Below, piece after piece: positions 1 through 7,449 of a stretch of 64,000 bases of DNA. Location of the stretch: NCBI RefSeq assembly GCF_000385135.1, contig NZ_ARQM01000015.1, positions 219,596 to 283,595 of the forward strand, written 5' to 3'. This DNA is from Promicromonospora sukumoe 327MFSha3.1 (GTDB taxonomy: Bacteria; Actinomycetota; Actinomycetes; Actinomycetales; Cellulomonadaceae). Numbering within the stretch: position 1 is the stretch's first letter; each line of letters begins with the position of its first letter. The notes under the pieces are model-generated. The model made no database searches. It was given only the letters and a program-made list of their open reading frames with translations, and was not told the DNA's origin. The translations under genes were made by a program, and so were the position numbers.

Positions 1-299
1 AGACCCCGGTCGATCCCCTCCTGCACGGAGGCGACGACGAGCTGCACGCCCGTGCGCTCCACCCAGCGGTCCCGGCAGTCGAGCACGGTCTGGAAGTTCA
101 GGCCCGTGTCCACGTGCATGATCGGGAACGGGACGCGCGCCGGGGCGAACGCCTTGACCGCGAGGTGCAGCATGACGATGGAGTCCTTGCCGCCGGAGAA
201 CAGCAGACAGGGGCGCTGCATCTCGGCGACGACCTCGCGCATGATGTGGATGCTCTCGGCCTCCAGGCTGCGCAGCTGGCTCAGAACGTGACTCTTCAC
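1..299 (-). CDS. cysD: Sulfate adenylyltransferase subunit 2 (CysD), 5' part only
   Basis: Small, catalytic subunit of the CysDN ATP sulfurylase, which makes adenosine 5'-phosphosulfate (APS) from ATP and sulfate in the cytoplasm. The first 99 residues are visible and read MKSHVLSQLRSLEAESIHIM at the N-terminus. The PP-loop SGGKDS lies at residues 35-40, followed by a HVDTGLNF motif typical of CysD. The start is GTG, sharing bases with the cysQ stop (GTGA), so the two genes are translationally coupled with cysQ first. The rest of the gene, and probably cysN, lies beyond the left edge. Family assignment is firm; completeness cannot be judged. Confidence 0.93.
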   Translation of the reverse strand, partial: MKSHVLSQLRSLEAESIHIMREVVAEMQRPCLLFSGGKDSIVMLHLAVKAFAPARVPFPIMHVDTGLNFQTVLDCRDRWVERTGVQLVVASVQEGIDRG

Positions 300-1177
300 G
301 ACCGGGCACCTTCCTTGCGATCTGCCCCGGCCACGGACGCGACACCCACGGTGTCGAGCAGCTCGCGCAGGCGCGGAGCCAGTGCCGGGGGACATACGAA
401 CAGGTCGGGGAGCCAGGGATTCTCCCTGTTGTACTCCAGCTCGGATCCGTCCAGCCGGGTGCAGACGAGACCGCGGGAGAAGGCCACGGCCACCGGGGCC
501 GCGGAGTCCCACTCGTACTGCCCGCCCCCGTGGACGTAGGCGTCGACGGTGGCGTCGGCCACCGCCATCATCTTGACCCCGGCCGAGCCCATCGGCACGA
601 GCTCGACGTCGTCGCGCTCGGCCAGCGCCGCCACGAAGGCCGGCGGGCGGCTGCGGCTCGCGGCGATCCGCAGCGGCCGGTCCCCGGACAGGACGGCGGC
701 GGAGTCCTCGTCACGCACGACGCCGTCCGCGGTGGTGAGGACCTGCCCGCGGGCGGGCAGGGCGACGGCGCCGGAGGTGAGGCCGGGGCCGCGCTCCCAG
801 AGCGCCACGTGGACGGCGAAGTCGTCCCGCCACTGCCCGGCCAGGGGTCCGTCGGCGTGCCGCTCGGCGAACTCGCGGGTGCCGTCGAGCGGGTCGATGA
901 TCCAGACCCGGTCCGCGCCCGTGCGGGCGGCGTCGTCCTTGGCCTCCTCCGAGAGGACGGCGTCGCCGGGCCGGGCCGCCGACAGCGCGGCGGCGAGCCA
1001 TGCCTGGGCGGCGGCGTCGCCGGCGTCCTTCAGCTCCCTGGCGACGAACGAGCCGCCGGCGGCGTCGACCTCCGCGCGGAGCGCGAGCAGCACCTCGGCA
1101 GCACCCGAGGCGAGTGCGCGGGCGAGGGAGTCGTCGTCGAGCGACGCCGGCGGGAGCGTGGGGGACGGCGCGTTCAT
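296..1177 (-). CDS. cysQ: 3'(2'),5'-bisphosphate nucleotidase CysQ (inositol monophosphatase family)
   Basis: 293 residues, normal for the family. It is expected to hydrolyse 3'-phosphoadenosine 5'-phosphate (PAP) and/or PAPS, controlling the pool of activated sulfate. The Li+-sensitive phosphatase metal motifs are intact: SEE at 76-78, IDPLDGT at 94-100 and the C-terminal WDSAAP at 223-228. It is upstream of and coupled to cysD, and divergent from the APS kinase gene 309 bp away, so the sulfate activation genes form a unit. The ATG start has a GGAG element 4 bases upstream. An inositol monophosphatase function is possible from fold alone, but the context favours CysQ. Confidence 0.9.
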   Translation of the reverse strand: MNAPSPTLPPASLDDDSLARALASGAAEVLLALRAEVDAAGGSFVARELKDAGDAAAQAWLAAALSAARPGDAVLSEEAKDDAARTGADRVWIIDPLDGTREFAERHADGPLAGQWRDDFAVHVALWERGPGLTSGAVALPARGQVLTTADGVVRDEDSAAVLSGDRPLRIAASRSRPPAFVAALAERDDVELVPMGSAGVKMMAVADATVDAYVHGGGQYEWDSAAPVAVAFSRGLVCTRLDGSELEYNRENPWLPDLFVCPPALAPRLRELLDTVGVASVAGADRKEGARS

Positions 1178-1486
1178 CGGTCTCCAGGGTGGGCGACTTC
1201 CGGCTGGTCAGGCCGTCCCGATGCGGCGCTCGACGGGGGCCAGGCTGCCCAAGGTACAGCCCGCCGGAGGCGCCGGCGACTACCATTCCGCCATGCGATC
1301 AAGCGCCAGTTCACCAGAAGGCATCAATACCGGCCATAGGCGGGGTTAATACCTACTACTCCGATGGATTTGATCGGGAATGAGCCCGCCGGCGGCAGCA
1401 GCGGCCGGCCGCGGAACCCAGGCGGCACCCGGATCCCCGGCCGCACCCGAGACCGCCGGCGACCCGGCAGAGACGAGCCCGCACAG
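1178..1486. promoter_or_regulatory. Divergent cysQ/cysC control region
   Basis: 309 bp without a convincing gene between the divergent cysQ and cysC starts. It holds the Rrf2/CymR-like palindrome at 1357-1382 (listed separately). An ATG at 1364 opens the cysC frame further upstream, but it sits inside that palindrome and the 41 codons it would add are low-complexity Gly/Pro/Arg, so this part is read as leader. Confidence 0.5.
1357..1382 (+). promoter_or_regulatory. Candidate cysteine/sulfur regulator (CymR/Rrf2-like) operator
   Basis: A perfect inverted repeat CCGAT (1361-1365) and ATCGG (1373-1377) separated by 7 bases sits about 110 bp before the chosen cysC start. The extended half-sites, ACTCCGAT and the complement of the right arm, ATTCCCGAT, resemble the ATTCC-type half-sites bound by Rrf2-family CymR/IscR regulators. 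The palindrome is seen directly; the regulator is inferred. Confidence 0.45.
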
Positions 1487-2812
1487 ATGACCGACTCCCC
1501 CGCCCGCGTCCTTGACGACGACGAGCTGGACGTCCTCGAGCTCACCCTCGGTGGGGCGCTCCCGCCGTCGGCCCTGGTGACGGCCCTGCGGGCCCGCCCG
1601 GCGGGCGACGCGCTCTCCGGGGCGGGCGACGCCGGGACGGCCGGCGTGGTGCTGACCGACGCCGAGAACACACCGCTGGCCCGTCTCACGGACCTGCCCG
1701 GCGGGACGCCCGCGGTCGAGCCGCTGCGGCCCCTCGCCGCGGCGATCGGGCCGCAGTGGGACGCCGCCGTGCGCCGTCCGGCCCGCGACGTGCGGGCGGG
1801 CGTCGGTGCCGCGGCCGGCCTCGGTCTGCTCGTCACCGAGGTCCCGACCCGCGAGGAGTCCGACGCCGCGGCGACGCTCGTCGCCGGCGCCGGGCCGGGC
1901 GAGGCCGTGGAGCCGGCCGACGGGGCCGGGACTGCCGACGTGCTGCTGCTCGTGCCGGTCGCGCGCCGCGCCCCCGAGCCGGGCACCGTCGGCGCACCCG
2001 GGCTCGTGCGGGCGGCCCAGGGCCTGGCCGGCACCCTCGCCGAACGCACCGGCGCGCGGGTGGCCACCGTCGTCGTGCCCTGGTCCGGGCTGGGCGACGT
2101 GTCCCTCGACGACGTGGCGACCGCCTACGGCACGGCCCGCGTCGAGCGGCTCGCCGCGCACCGCTCGCCGGCCACGGCCGAGCGCGTGGCGGCCCTGCCC
2201 GGCGTGCGGGACGAAGCCGTCCGTGCGCTGTACCCGCCCGCCTCGGCGGCCGAGCTGACCCGCGCCGCGAGCGGCGCCCACCGCCGGGGCGCGGTCGTGT
2301 TCTTCACGGGCCTGTCCGGTTCGGGCAAGTCGACCGTGGCGCGCGCCCTGGCGGCCGAGCTGGAGGACGACGGCCTGGGCACCACGCTGCTCGACGGCGA
2401 CGAGGTGCGCCAGCACCTGTCGAAGGGGCTCGGGTTCGACCGCGCGTCCCGGGAGACCAACGTGGAACGCATCGGGTACGTGGCGGCGCTGGTGGCCCGG
2501 CACGGCGGCATCGCCGTGGCCGCGCCGATCGCGCCGTTCGCCGCCGGCCGGGCCCGCGTGCGGGCCCTCGCCGAGGAGGCCGGCGCGCACTTCGTGCTGG
2601 TGCACGTCAGCACGCCGCTGGCGGTGTGCGAGGCCCGCGACCGCAAGGGCTTCTACGCCCGGGCCCGGGCCGGCGAGGTCGCTGAGTTCACCGGCATCTC
2701 GTCGCCCTACGAGGAGCCCGACGACGCCGACCTCGTCATCGACACCACCGACGTCCCGGTCCCGGAAGCGGTGGACCGGGTCCGCCGCCACCTGGCAACC
2801 CTGCTGGGCTGA
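1487..2812 (+). CDS. cysC: Adenylylsulfate (APS) kinase CysC with degenerate ATP-sulfurylase-like N-terminal region
   Basis: 441 residues. The C-terminal part (about 270-441) is an APS kinase that phosphorylates APS to PAPS: P-loop GLSGSGKS at 275-282, then DGDEVRQHL, the [15 protein letters not shown] segment and [12 protein letters not shown]. The first 270 residues are extra. They resemble a PUA/ATP-sulfurylase fold ([13 protein letters not shown]; a YPP linker before the kinase) but show no HxGH catalytic motif, so they are probably not an active sulfurylase. CysDN next door would supply APS. ATG 1487 is preferred over an in-frame ATG at 1364, whose extension is low-complexity and overlaps an operator-like palindrome. 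Confidence 0.85.
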   Translation: MTDSPARVLDDDELDVLELTLGGALPPSALVTALRARPAGDALSGAGDAGTAGVVLTDAENTPLARLTDLPGGTPAVEPLRPLAAAIGPQWDAAVRRPARDVRAGVGAAAGLGLLVTEVPTREESDAAATLVAGAGPGEAVEPADGAGTADVLLLVPVARRAPEPGTVGAPGLVRAAQGLAGTLAERTGARVATVVVPWSGLGDVSLDDVATAYGTARVERLAAHRSPATAERVAALPGVRDEAVRALYPPASAAELTRAASGAHRRGAVVFFTGLSGSGKSTVARALAAELEDDGLGTTLLDGDEVRQHLSKGLGFDRASRETNVERIGYVAALVARHGGIAVAAPIAPFAAGRARVRALAEEAGAHFVLVHVSTPLAVCEARDRKGFYARARAGEVAEFTGISSPYEEPDDADLVIDTTDVPVPEAVDRVRRHLATLLG

Positions 2813-2833
2813 GCCGGTACCTGATCAGGGCGG

Positions 2834-2891
2834 TCGGCAGAAGGTCAGGTGGTCGGCAGCTCGAGCTGCCGACCACCTGACCTTCTGCCGA
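2834..2891. terminator. 58-bp perfect palindrome, bidirectional terminator candidate
   Basis: Two 29-base arms pair perfectly with no loop bases left over (centre 2862/2863), between the convergent cysC and tagH-like genes. The arms begin TCGGCAGAAGGTCAGG. No T-run follows, as is usual for hairpin terminators in GC-rich actinobacteria. It belongs to the same family as the palindrome at 33197-33254. A degenerate half copy (TCGGCAGAATCAGG) overlaps the tagH stop region at 2916-2929. Confidence 0.75.
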
Positions 2892-2924
2892 TCACTCACC
2901 GGGGCCTACCAGCCCTCGGCAGAA

Positions 2925-3929
2925 TCAGGCCCGCGCCTCCGCCGCCTTCTTCTGCTCGGCCTCGGCCTTCTTCGCCTCAGCCTCCGCGGCCTTCGCCTCG
3001 GCCGCGCGCTTGCGCTGGATCGCGCGCCGGCGCGCCGGGGTCATGCCGCCGGGCCGCTGCGCGCGCACGAACTTCTTGTACGCGTCGGCGACCTCGTGCA
3101 CGGGACCGTCCATGACGAGCTGCCCCTGGTGCATCCACAGCACCCGGGTGCACATGGCCTCGATCGTCGAGATCGAGTGGCTCACCAGGAACACGGTGCC
3201 GGCGTTCGCCCGCACGTCCTCGATCCGCGACTTGCTGCGCTCCTTGAAGGCGGCGTCACCCGTGGCGAGCGCCTCGTCGATCATCAGGATGTCCGGCGAC
3301 GCGGCCGACGAGATCGCGAACCGCAGGCGCGCGCCCATGCCGGACGAGTACGTCTTCATCGGCAGGTAGACGAAGTCGCCGATGCCGGCGAACTCCACCA
3401 CCTCGTCGAACTTCTCGTCGACCTCCTTGGGCGTGAGCCCGAGCGCGAGGCCGCCGATCATGATGTTCCGCTCGCCCGAGAGCTGCGGCATGAGGGCCGC
3501 GTTCACGCCGAGCAGCGACGGCTCGCCGGAGACGTGCACGCTGCCGTGCTTGGGCGGCATGAGGCCGGCGATCGCCCGGAGCATCGTGCTCTTGCCCGAG
3601 CCGTTGACGCCGACGATCCCGACGGACTCGCCGTGCCGCACCGTGAACGAGACGCCGCGCACGGCGTGCACCTCGCTCACCGCGCCCACGTGCTGGCGGC
3701 CCGACTGGAGCAGCCTCTTGAAGAACGGCTCCTTGACCTTGATCTCGCGAACCTCGGAGCCCTTCTTCTCGGCCTCCTTGCGCGCGCGACCGCCGATGAC
3801 GCGGTAGACCACGTGCAGGTCGTCCACCACGAGGCAGGGGTCGCCGAGATCGGTCTCGAGCGCCTCCTCGCCCTCGTCCTCGGGCTCGATCTCGAGGTCG
3901 AAGTCCATGTGCTCGTCGGCCTCAGTCAC
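2925..3929 (-). CDS. tagH: ABC transporter ATP-binding protein, TagH/Wzt-type polysaccharide exporter
   Basis: 334 residues. ATPase that powers export of undecaprenyl-linked wall polymers with the permease just upstream. Walker A GVNGSGKS (107-114), signature YSSGMGARL (about 194-202) and Walker B ILMIDEALATGD (about 214-225) are intact. The SSGM signature and EALATGD switch are typical of the TagH/Wzt branch. The N-terminus has an acidic stretch (residues 8-30), and the last 40 or so residues are an unusual Ala/Glu/Lys-rich, probably helical tail. The GTG start overlaps the permease stop by 8 bases, so the pair is translationally coupled. The exact polymer exported is inferred from the neighbourhood. 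Confidence 0.88.
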   Translation of the reverse strand: MTEADEHMDFDLEIEPEDEGEEALETDLGDPCLVVDDLHVVYRVIGGRARKEAEKKGSEVREIKVKEPFFKRLLQSGRQHVGAVSEVHAVRGVSFTVRHGESVGIVGVNGSGKSTMLRAIAGLMPPKHGSVHVSGEPSLLGVNAALMPQLSGERNIMIGGLALGLTPKEVDEKFDEVVEFAGIGDFVYLPMKTYSSGMGARLRFAISSAASPDILMIDEALATGDAAFKERSKSRIEDVRANAGTVFLVSHSISTIEAMCTRVLWMHQGQLVMDGPVHEVADAYKKFVRAQRPGGMTPARRRAIQRKRAAEAKAAEAEAKKAEAEQKKAAEARA

Positions 3930-4917
3930 GTCCGTACCTCTCCTCGCCGCGCCAGAACACGATGAAACCGACCACGAAGAACACCACGGCCCACACGCCG
4001 CCGAGGGCCCACATCAGGCCGCTGGGCGGGAACTGCTCCTCCTGCATCAGCACGGAGCGCACCAGGTACAGGTACACCGCGACCGGCTGGTACTCCAGGA
4101 TGCCGCCGACGACCGCCTTGAACGCCTCGGGGATGTGCAGCTTGTCGAGGTGGCCGACGATCGGGAAGATGACGCCGGACGCGTACATCACGACGCGCAT
4201 GACGAACGGCAGCACGTTCTCGACGTCGGGCGTCGTGGCCACGTACCGGGCCATGATGAAGGCCAGCCCGGTGTTGAAGATCCACATCAGCGCCACGGCG
4301 GCGGGCAGCAGGAGCCACCACCAGGTGATGTGGATCATGGCGTAGCCGGGCAGCAGACCGCTGAGCAGCGTCACGATGCACATGACCACGATCGCGGGCA
4401 GCAGCGTGGTCAGCAGCGACAGCACCGTCGACATCGGCAGCACCGCACGCGGGAAGTGCAGGGAACGCAGCAGCTGGGTCTTGCCGCTGATGGACTTGGC
4501 ACCGCCGGTCACCGAGGACTCGATGAAGCGGTACATGAAGACGCCGATCACGATGAACGCGATCGAGTTGCTCACGCCTCGGTTGAGGCCGAGCAGGATG
4601 CCGAAGATCAGCACGTACACGGCCGCGTTGAGGATGGGGTTCAGCACGGCCCAGAGCTGGCCCAGGTAGTTGTTCTGGTTCTTGGCGTACGCGGTCGACG
4701 TGGCGAGGACGCGGATGAAGGCCCAGCGGCCTGCCAGGTCGCGGATGTACTCGCCCAGCGGCGGGCGGACGTTCAGGGGGCGCAGCCCGTACTTCTTCGC
4801 GAGAGCGAGCCGCTCGGCAGACGTCGTGCCGGGGACGAGCGGCGGCGGTGGCGTTTTAGCATCACCGCTGGCGGCAGGCTTTGCTGGCGCTGCCGCGTCG
4901 GTAGTAGGTGTGCTCAC
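3922..4917 (-). CDS. tagG: ABC-2 type permease, TagG/Wzm-type polysaccharide exporter
   Basis: 331 residues from the GTG at 4917, reading MSTPTTDAAAPAKPAASGD at the N-terminus. After a Pro/Ala-rich cytoplasmic region come about six membrane helices of the ABC-2 export type (for example AVYVLIFGILLGL, VVMCIVTLLSGLL and VWAVVFFVVGFIVFW). The NNYLGQLWAVLNPILNA segment is typical of TagG/Wzm interface regions. It forms the channel for a lipid-linked glycopolymer together with the overlapping ATPase gene. The open frame continues upstream of 4917 but that part reads as Arg/Ser-rich non-protein sequence. A TAGGAT hexamer at 4974-4979 could be the -10 box. Confidence 0.87.
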   Translation of the reverse strand: MSTPTTDAAAPAKPAASGDAKTPPPPLVPGTTSAERLALAKKYGLRPLNVRPPLGEYIRDLAGRWAFIRVLATSTAYAKNQNNYLGQLWAVLNPILNAAVYVLIFGILLGLNRGVSNSIAFIVIGVFMYRFIESSVTGGAKSISGKTQLLRSLHFPRAVLPMSTVLSLLTTLLPAIVVMCIVTLLSGLLPGYAMIHITWWWLLLPAAVALMWIFNTGLAFIMARYVATTPDVENVLPFVMRVVMYASGVIFPIVGHLDKLHIPEAFKAVVGGILEYQPVAVYLYLVRSVLMQEEQFPPSGLMWALGGVWAVVFFVVGFIVFWRGEERYGRD

Positions 4918-4973
4918 GGTTTGGGAAATACCTGTCTGGTCGGGGGCACTGCCGGGGACGATCCGGCCGTTCG

Positions 4974-4997
4974 ATCCTAGCGGGTCACGGACCCTAG
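4974..4997. promoter_or_regulatory. Divergent promoter region with inverted repeat
   Basis: Minus-strand TAGGAT (4974-4979) matches the -10 hexamer used elsewhere in the window and would direct the tagG-tagH pair. It merges into an inverted repeat GGGTC-ACG-GACCC (4982-4994) that could bind a regulator acting on both divergent operons. The role is inferred. Confidence 0.35.
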
Positions 4998-5080
4998 CAG
5001 TTTGGTCGGGATGCCTGTAGCAGGGCCGGGGACCACGCCCGCCGGACCTCGGCGGACGTCTCCCGTGAGAGACTCCACGC

Positions 5081-6154
5081 GTGCAGCACCCCCGTCCCGC
5101 TCCTCGAACGACCGAACCGGGCACCGCGTCCCCGCGTGTGGCCGGCGCCCTGGTCGAGTCGCCGCTGCAGCTGCTCTGCACGGTCGAAGCGCACGCCGCC
5201 GGATACGGCGGAACCGAGACGCACGTACACGTGCGCGACGACGTCCCCGCGCTGGGCGACGCCCTGTCCGGGGTGCGCGAGCTCACGCTCCCCGACGGAC
5301 TGACCTTCGACCTCGCGGGACGCCGCAGCGCCCTGACCGCGCGCGAGCCCGTCTGGCTCGTGGGCGACGCCTTCTCCGGCCTGTTCCAGGCCACCGCGCC
5401 CCTGCGCCGCCCGGAACGCATGGTGCTGGTCGACGACGGCCTGGCCACCCTCGAGCTGTGCCGCCTCCTGGTGCGCCGCGCTCCCCTGGTCCGGATCGGC
5501 CGTCCCGCGCGTGCCCCCCGGCGGCGCCTCGGCGCCGTCGCCGCCGGCCGCCTGCGGTCCCTCGCCGCCGACGGCCGCGTCACGATCTTCACCGCCATGC
5601 CGCTCACCCCCGACCTGTCCGCCGGGCTGCGGGCCCAGGGCTTCGACGTGCGGCACAACCAGTTCGGCTGGCTCACCGCGCAGCCCGCCGACGAGGCGAT
5701 GCCCGAGCCCACGATCGTCGTCGGCTCGGCGATGGCCGCCGACAAGCTGATCGACCCGCACCGGTACGTCGACTGGATCCGGTCGCTGGCGAAGGAGAGC
5801 GCGCTGCGCTACCTGCCGCACCGCCGTCAGACGCCGGAGCTGCTCGCGACCCTGGCCGAGATCGACGGCGTGACCGTCGACGCCCCCGGCGCCCCCGTCG
5901 AGATCCGGCTGCGGGGCCTGCGCGCGGGCCAGCGGGTGCTGAGCCTGCCGTCGACGTCGACAATCCTGTTGACCACTATCATTTCCCCGCTCGGTGTCCC
6001 CGTCACCGCGCTCGACGTGCCCGCCGACTGGTGGACGCCGCGCGCGACGGCCGAACAGCGAGCGCACCTGACCAGCGTCGTCGAGCTCGCCCGGCAGGCC
6101 CGGGCAGCAGCCGACGACGCTCCGGAAACCGACTCCCCGGAGGCGAACGAATGA
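5081..6154 (+). CDS. Sialyltransferase-like glycosyltransferase (GT52/polysialyltransferase-like)
   Basis: 357 residues, GTG start. It is recognised by three spaced motifs seen in bacterial sialyltransferases of the GT52 and polysialyltransferase type: an N-terminal VESPLQLL segment (about 25-32, equivalent to the TPLQ start of GT52 proteins), a VDDGLATL motif (117-124) and a Ser/Thr motif STSTILLTTI near residues 290-302 that would bind the CMP moiety. Predicted soluble. Its stop overlaps the start of the next gene (ATGA), so both are translated together. The donor would be the CMP-nonulosonate made by the synthetase at 9571-10812. The family assignment rests on motif memory; the acceptor is unknown. 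Confidence 0.6.
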   Translation: MQHPRPAPRTTEPGTASPRVAGALVESPLQLLCTVEAHAAGYGGTETHVHVRDDVPALGDALSGVRELTLPDGLTFDLAGRRSALTAREPVWLVGDAFSGLFQATAPLRRPERMVLVDDGLATLELCRLLVRRAPLVRIGRPARAPRRRLGAVAAGRLRSLAADGRVTIFTAMPLTPDLSAGLRAQGFDVRHNQFGWLTAQPADEAMPEPTIVVGSAMAADKLIDPHRYVDWIRSLAKESALRYLPHRRQTPELLATLAEIDGVTVDAPGAPVEIRLRGLRAGQRVLSLPSTSTILLTTIISPLGVPVTALDVPADWWTPRATAEQRAHLTSVVELARQARAAADDAPETDSPEANE

Positions 6155-7374
6155 CCATCCGCGTGCTCGCGGTCGCGGACAGCGACTCCTACCTGAAGTG
6201 GGCATGCGCGTCGCTGGACAGGCTCGGCCCGGCCGACGACAGCGGCCTGGACCGCTCGGCCGTGATCGTCAAGACGCCGATCGCGCCGACCACCAGTCAG
6301 ATCGCCGCCGCCGTCGCCGGGTCCTCGGTGGTCCGGCCCGCCGTCCTGCTCCTCCGGGACCTCGCCGCGCAGGTCCGGGACACGAGCCCCGACGTCGTGC
6401 TCATCGCCGCCACCGGGCCCGTCGCCGAGGTGGTGGCGCGCGCCGTCGTCGCCGCGGCGGGCAAGCGCCGCCCCGCCCTGATCACCGGGCTGCCCGGCAT
6501 GGCGCTGCCCGCCACGCCGAAGGGCACGGGCTGGCGCCGCTGGTGCGACGCGTTCGTGGTGCACAGCCGGCTCGAGGTCGACGCGTACCGCGAGGCCTTC
6601 GCCGAGCACGGGGTCACCCCCGAGGTGCCGCTGGCCCACCTGCCGTTCCTGGAGCACACGGCCGGGAGCCTGGGCGCCGAGCCCGTCAAGCGCGTCGTGT
6701 TCGCGGCGCAGGCCAAGGTGCCCGACAACCGGCCCGACCGCGTCACCCTGCTGGACCGCCTGGCGAAGCTGGCCGAGGACGACTTCGAGGTCATCGTGAA
6801 GCTGCGCGCCCGAAAGGGCGAGCGGCAGACGCACAACGAGGCCTTCCCGTACGACGAGCTGTGGGACGCCGAGCACAAGAAGCTCGGGCACCGCAGCGAC
6901 GCGCTGCGGTTCGTCGACGGCCCCATGGCCGAGTGGCTGCAGGCCGGCTCCGCGCTCATGACGGTCAGCTCGACCGCCGCGATGGAGTCGCTGTCCCTGG
7001 GCCTGTCGACCGTCATCATCGACGACTTCGGCGTGACCCCTGAGCTGCTCAACGCGCCGTTCGCGGGCAGCGGCTGCGTGCTCCCCGTGGCCGGCGCCGC
7101 CGAGGCGTTCCGCGCGGGCGGTCCGGAGCCCGACACCGCCTGGCTCGAGGACAACTACCTGCACGCCGCGGAGTCCGAGCTGCCGGCAACCGTCCGGGAG
7201 CTGGCGGCCCGGCGCGCGGACGGGACCCTCACCGAGCTGGCCGAGGTCAAGCCGTGGCTGCGCCTGCGCTACCTGCGGATGTACTCGCAGATGTACCTGC
7301 CCCGGTTCGTCTACGACGGGATCCGGCTGGTGACCCGCCCGGTGCGGCTGCTGTTCCTGGACAAGAAGGCCTGA
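6151..7374 (+). CDS. DUF6716-like putative glycosyltransferase
   Basis: 407 residues. The ATG at 6151 overlaps the previous stop and has GGAGG 8 bases upstream. It looks like a GT-B glycosyltransferase related to CDP-glycerol/CMP-sugar polymerases: RPALITGLPGMALPA in the N-terminal half, VVFAAQAKVPDNR at the inter-domain border, VIVKLRARKGE, and SALMTVSSTAAMESLSLGLSTVII, the SST/E motif that would hold a nucleotide phosphate. Similar proteins are annotated DUF6716 next to sialic-acid genes in actinobacteria. It probably acts with its coupled neighbour to add or polymerise a nonulosonate. Substrate not determinable. Confidence 0.6.
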   Translation: MTIRVLAVADSDSYLKWACASLDRLGPADDSGLDRSAVIVKTPIAPTTSQIAAAVAGSSVVRPAVLLLRDLAAQVRDTSPDVVLIAATGPVAEVVARAVVAAAGKRRPALITGLPGMALPATPKGTGWRRWCDAFVVHSRLEVDAYREAFAEHGVTPEVPLAHLPFLEHTAGSLGAEPVKRVVFAAQAKVPDNRPDRVTLLDRLAKLAEDDFEVIVKLRARKGERQTHNEAFPYDELWDAEHKKLGHRSDALRFVDGPMAEWLQAGSALMTVSSTAAMESLSLGLSTVIIDDFGVTPELLNAPFAGSGCVLPVAGAAEAFRAGGPEPDTAWLEDNYLHAAESELPATVRELAARRADGTLTELAEVKPWLRLRYLRMYSQMYLPRFVYDGIRLVTRPVRLLFLDKKA

Positions 7375-7380
7375 CTCCCG

Positions 7381-7432
7381 CGAGGTGTCAGACGTACAGA
7401 TCACTCGGGTGACCTGTACGTCTGACACCTCG
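7381..7432. terminator. 52-bp near-perfect palindrome, bidirectional terminator candidate
   Basis: A 19-bp perfect stem (7381-7399 with 7414-7432; arm starts CGAGGTGTCAGACGTACAG) continues after one A/C mismatch into a TCAC...GTGA inner stem. It lies 6 bp past the stop of the glycosyltransferase ending at 7374 and 17 bp from the convergent GT2 gene. Confidence 0.75.
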
Positions 7433-7449
7433 TTCGGCGTCCGGGTGGG

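Noticed and set aside
1364..1486. Upstream ATG start for cysC
   Set aside because: It lies inside the inverted repeat, and the 41 added residues are low-complexity Gly/Pro/Arg.
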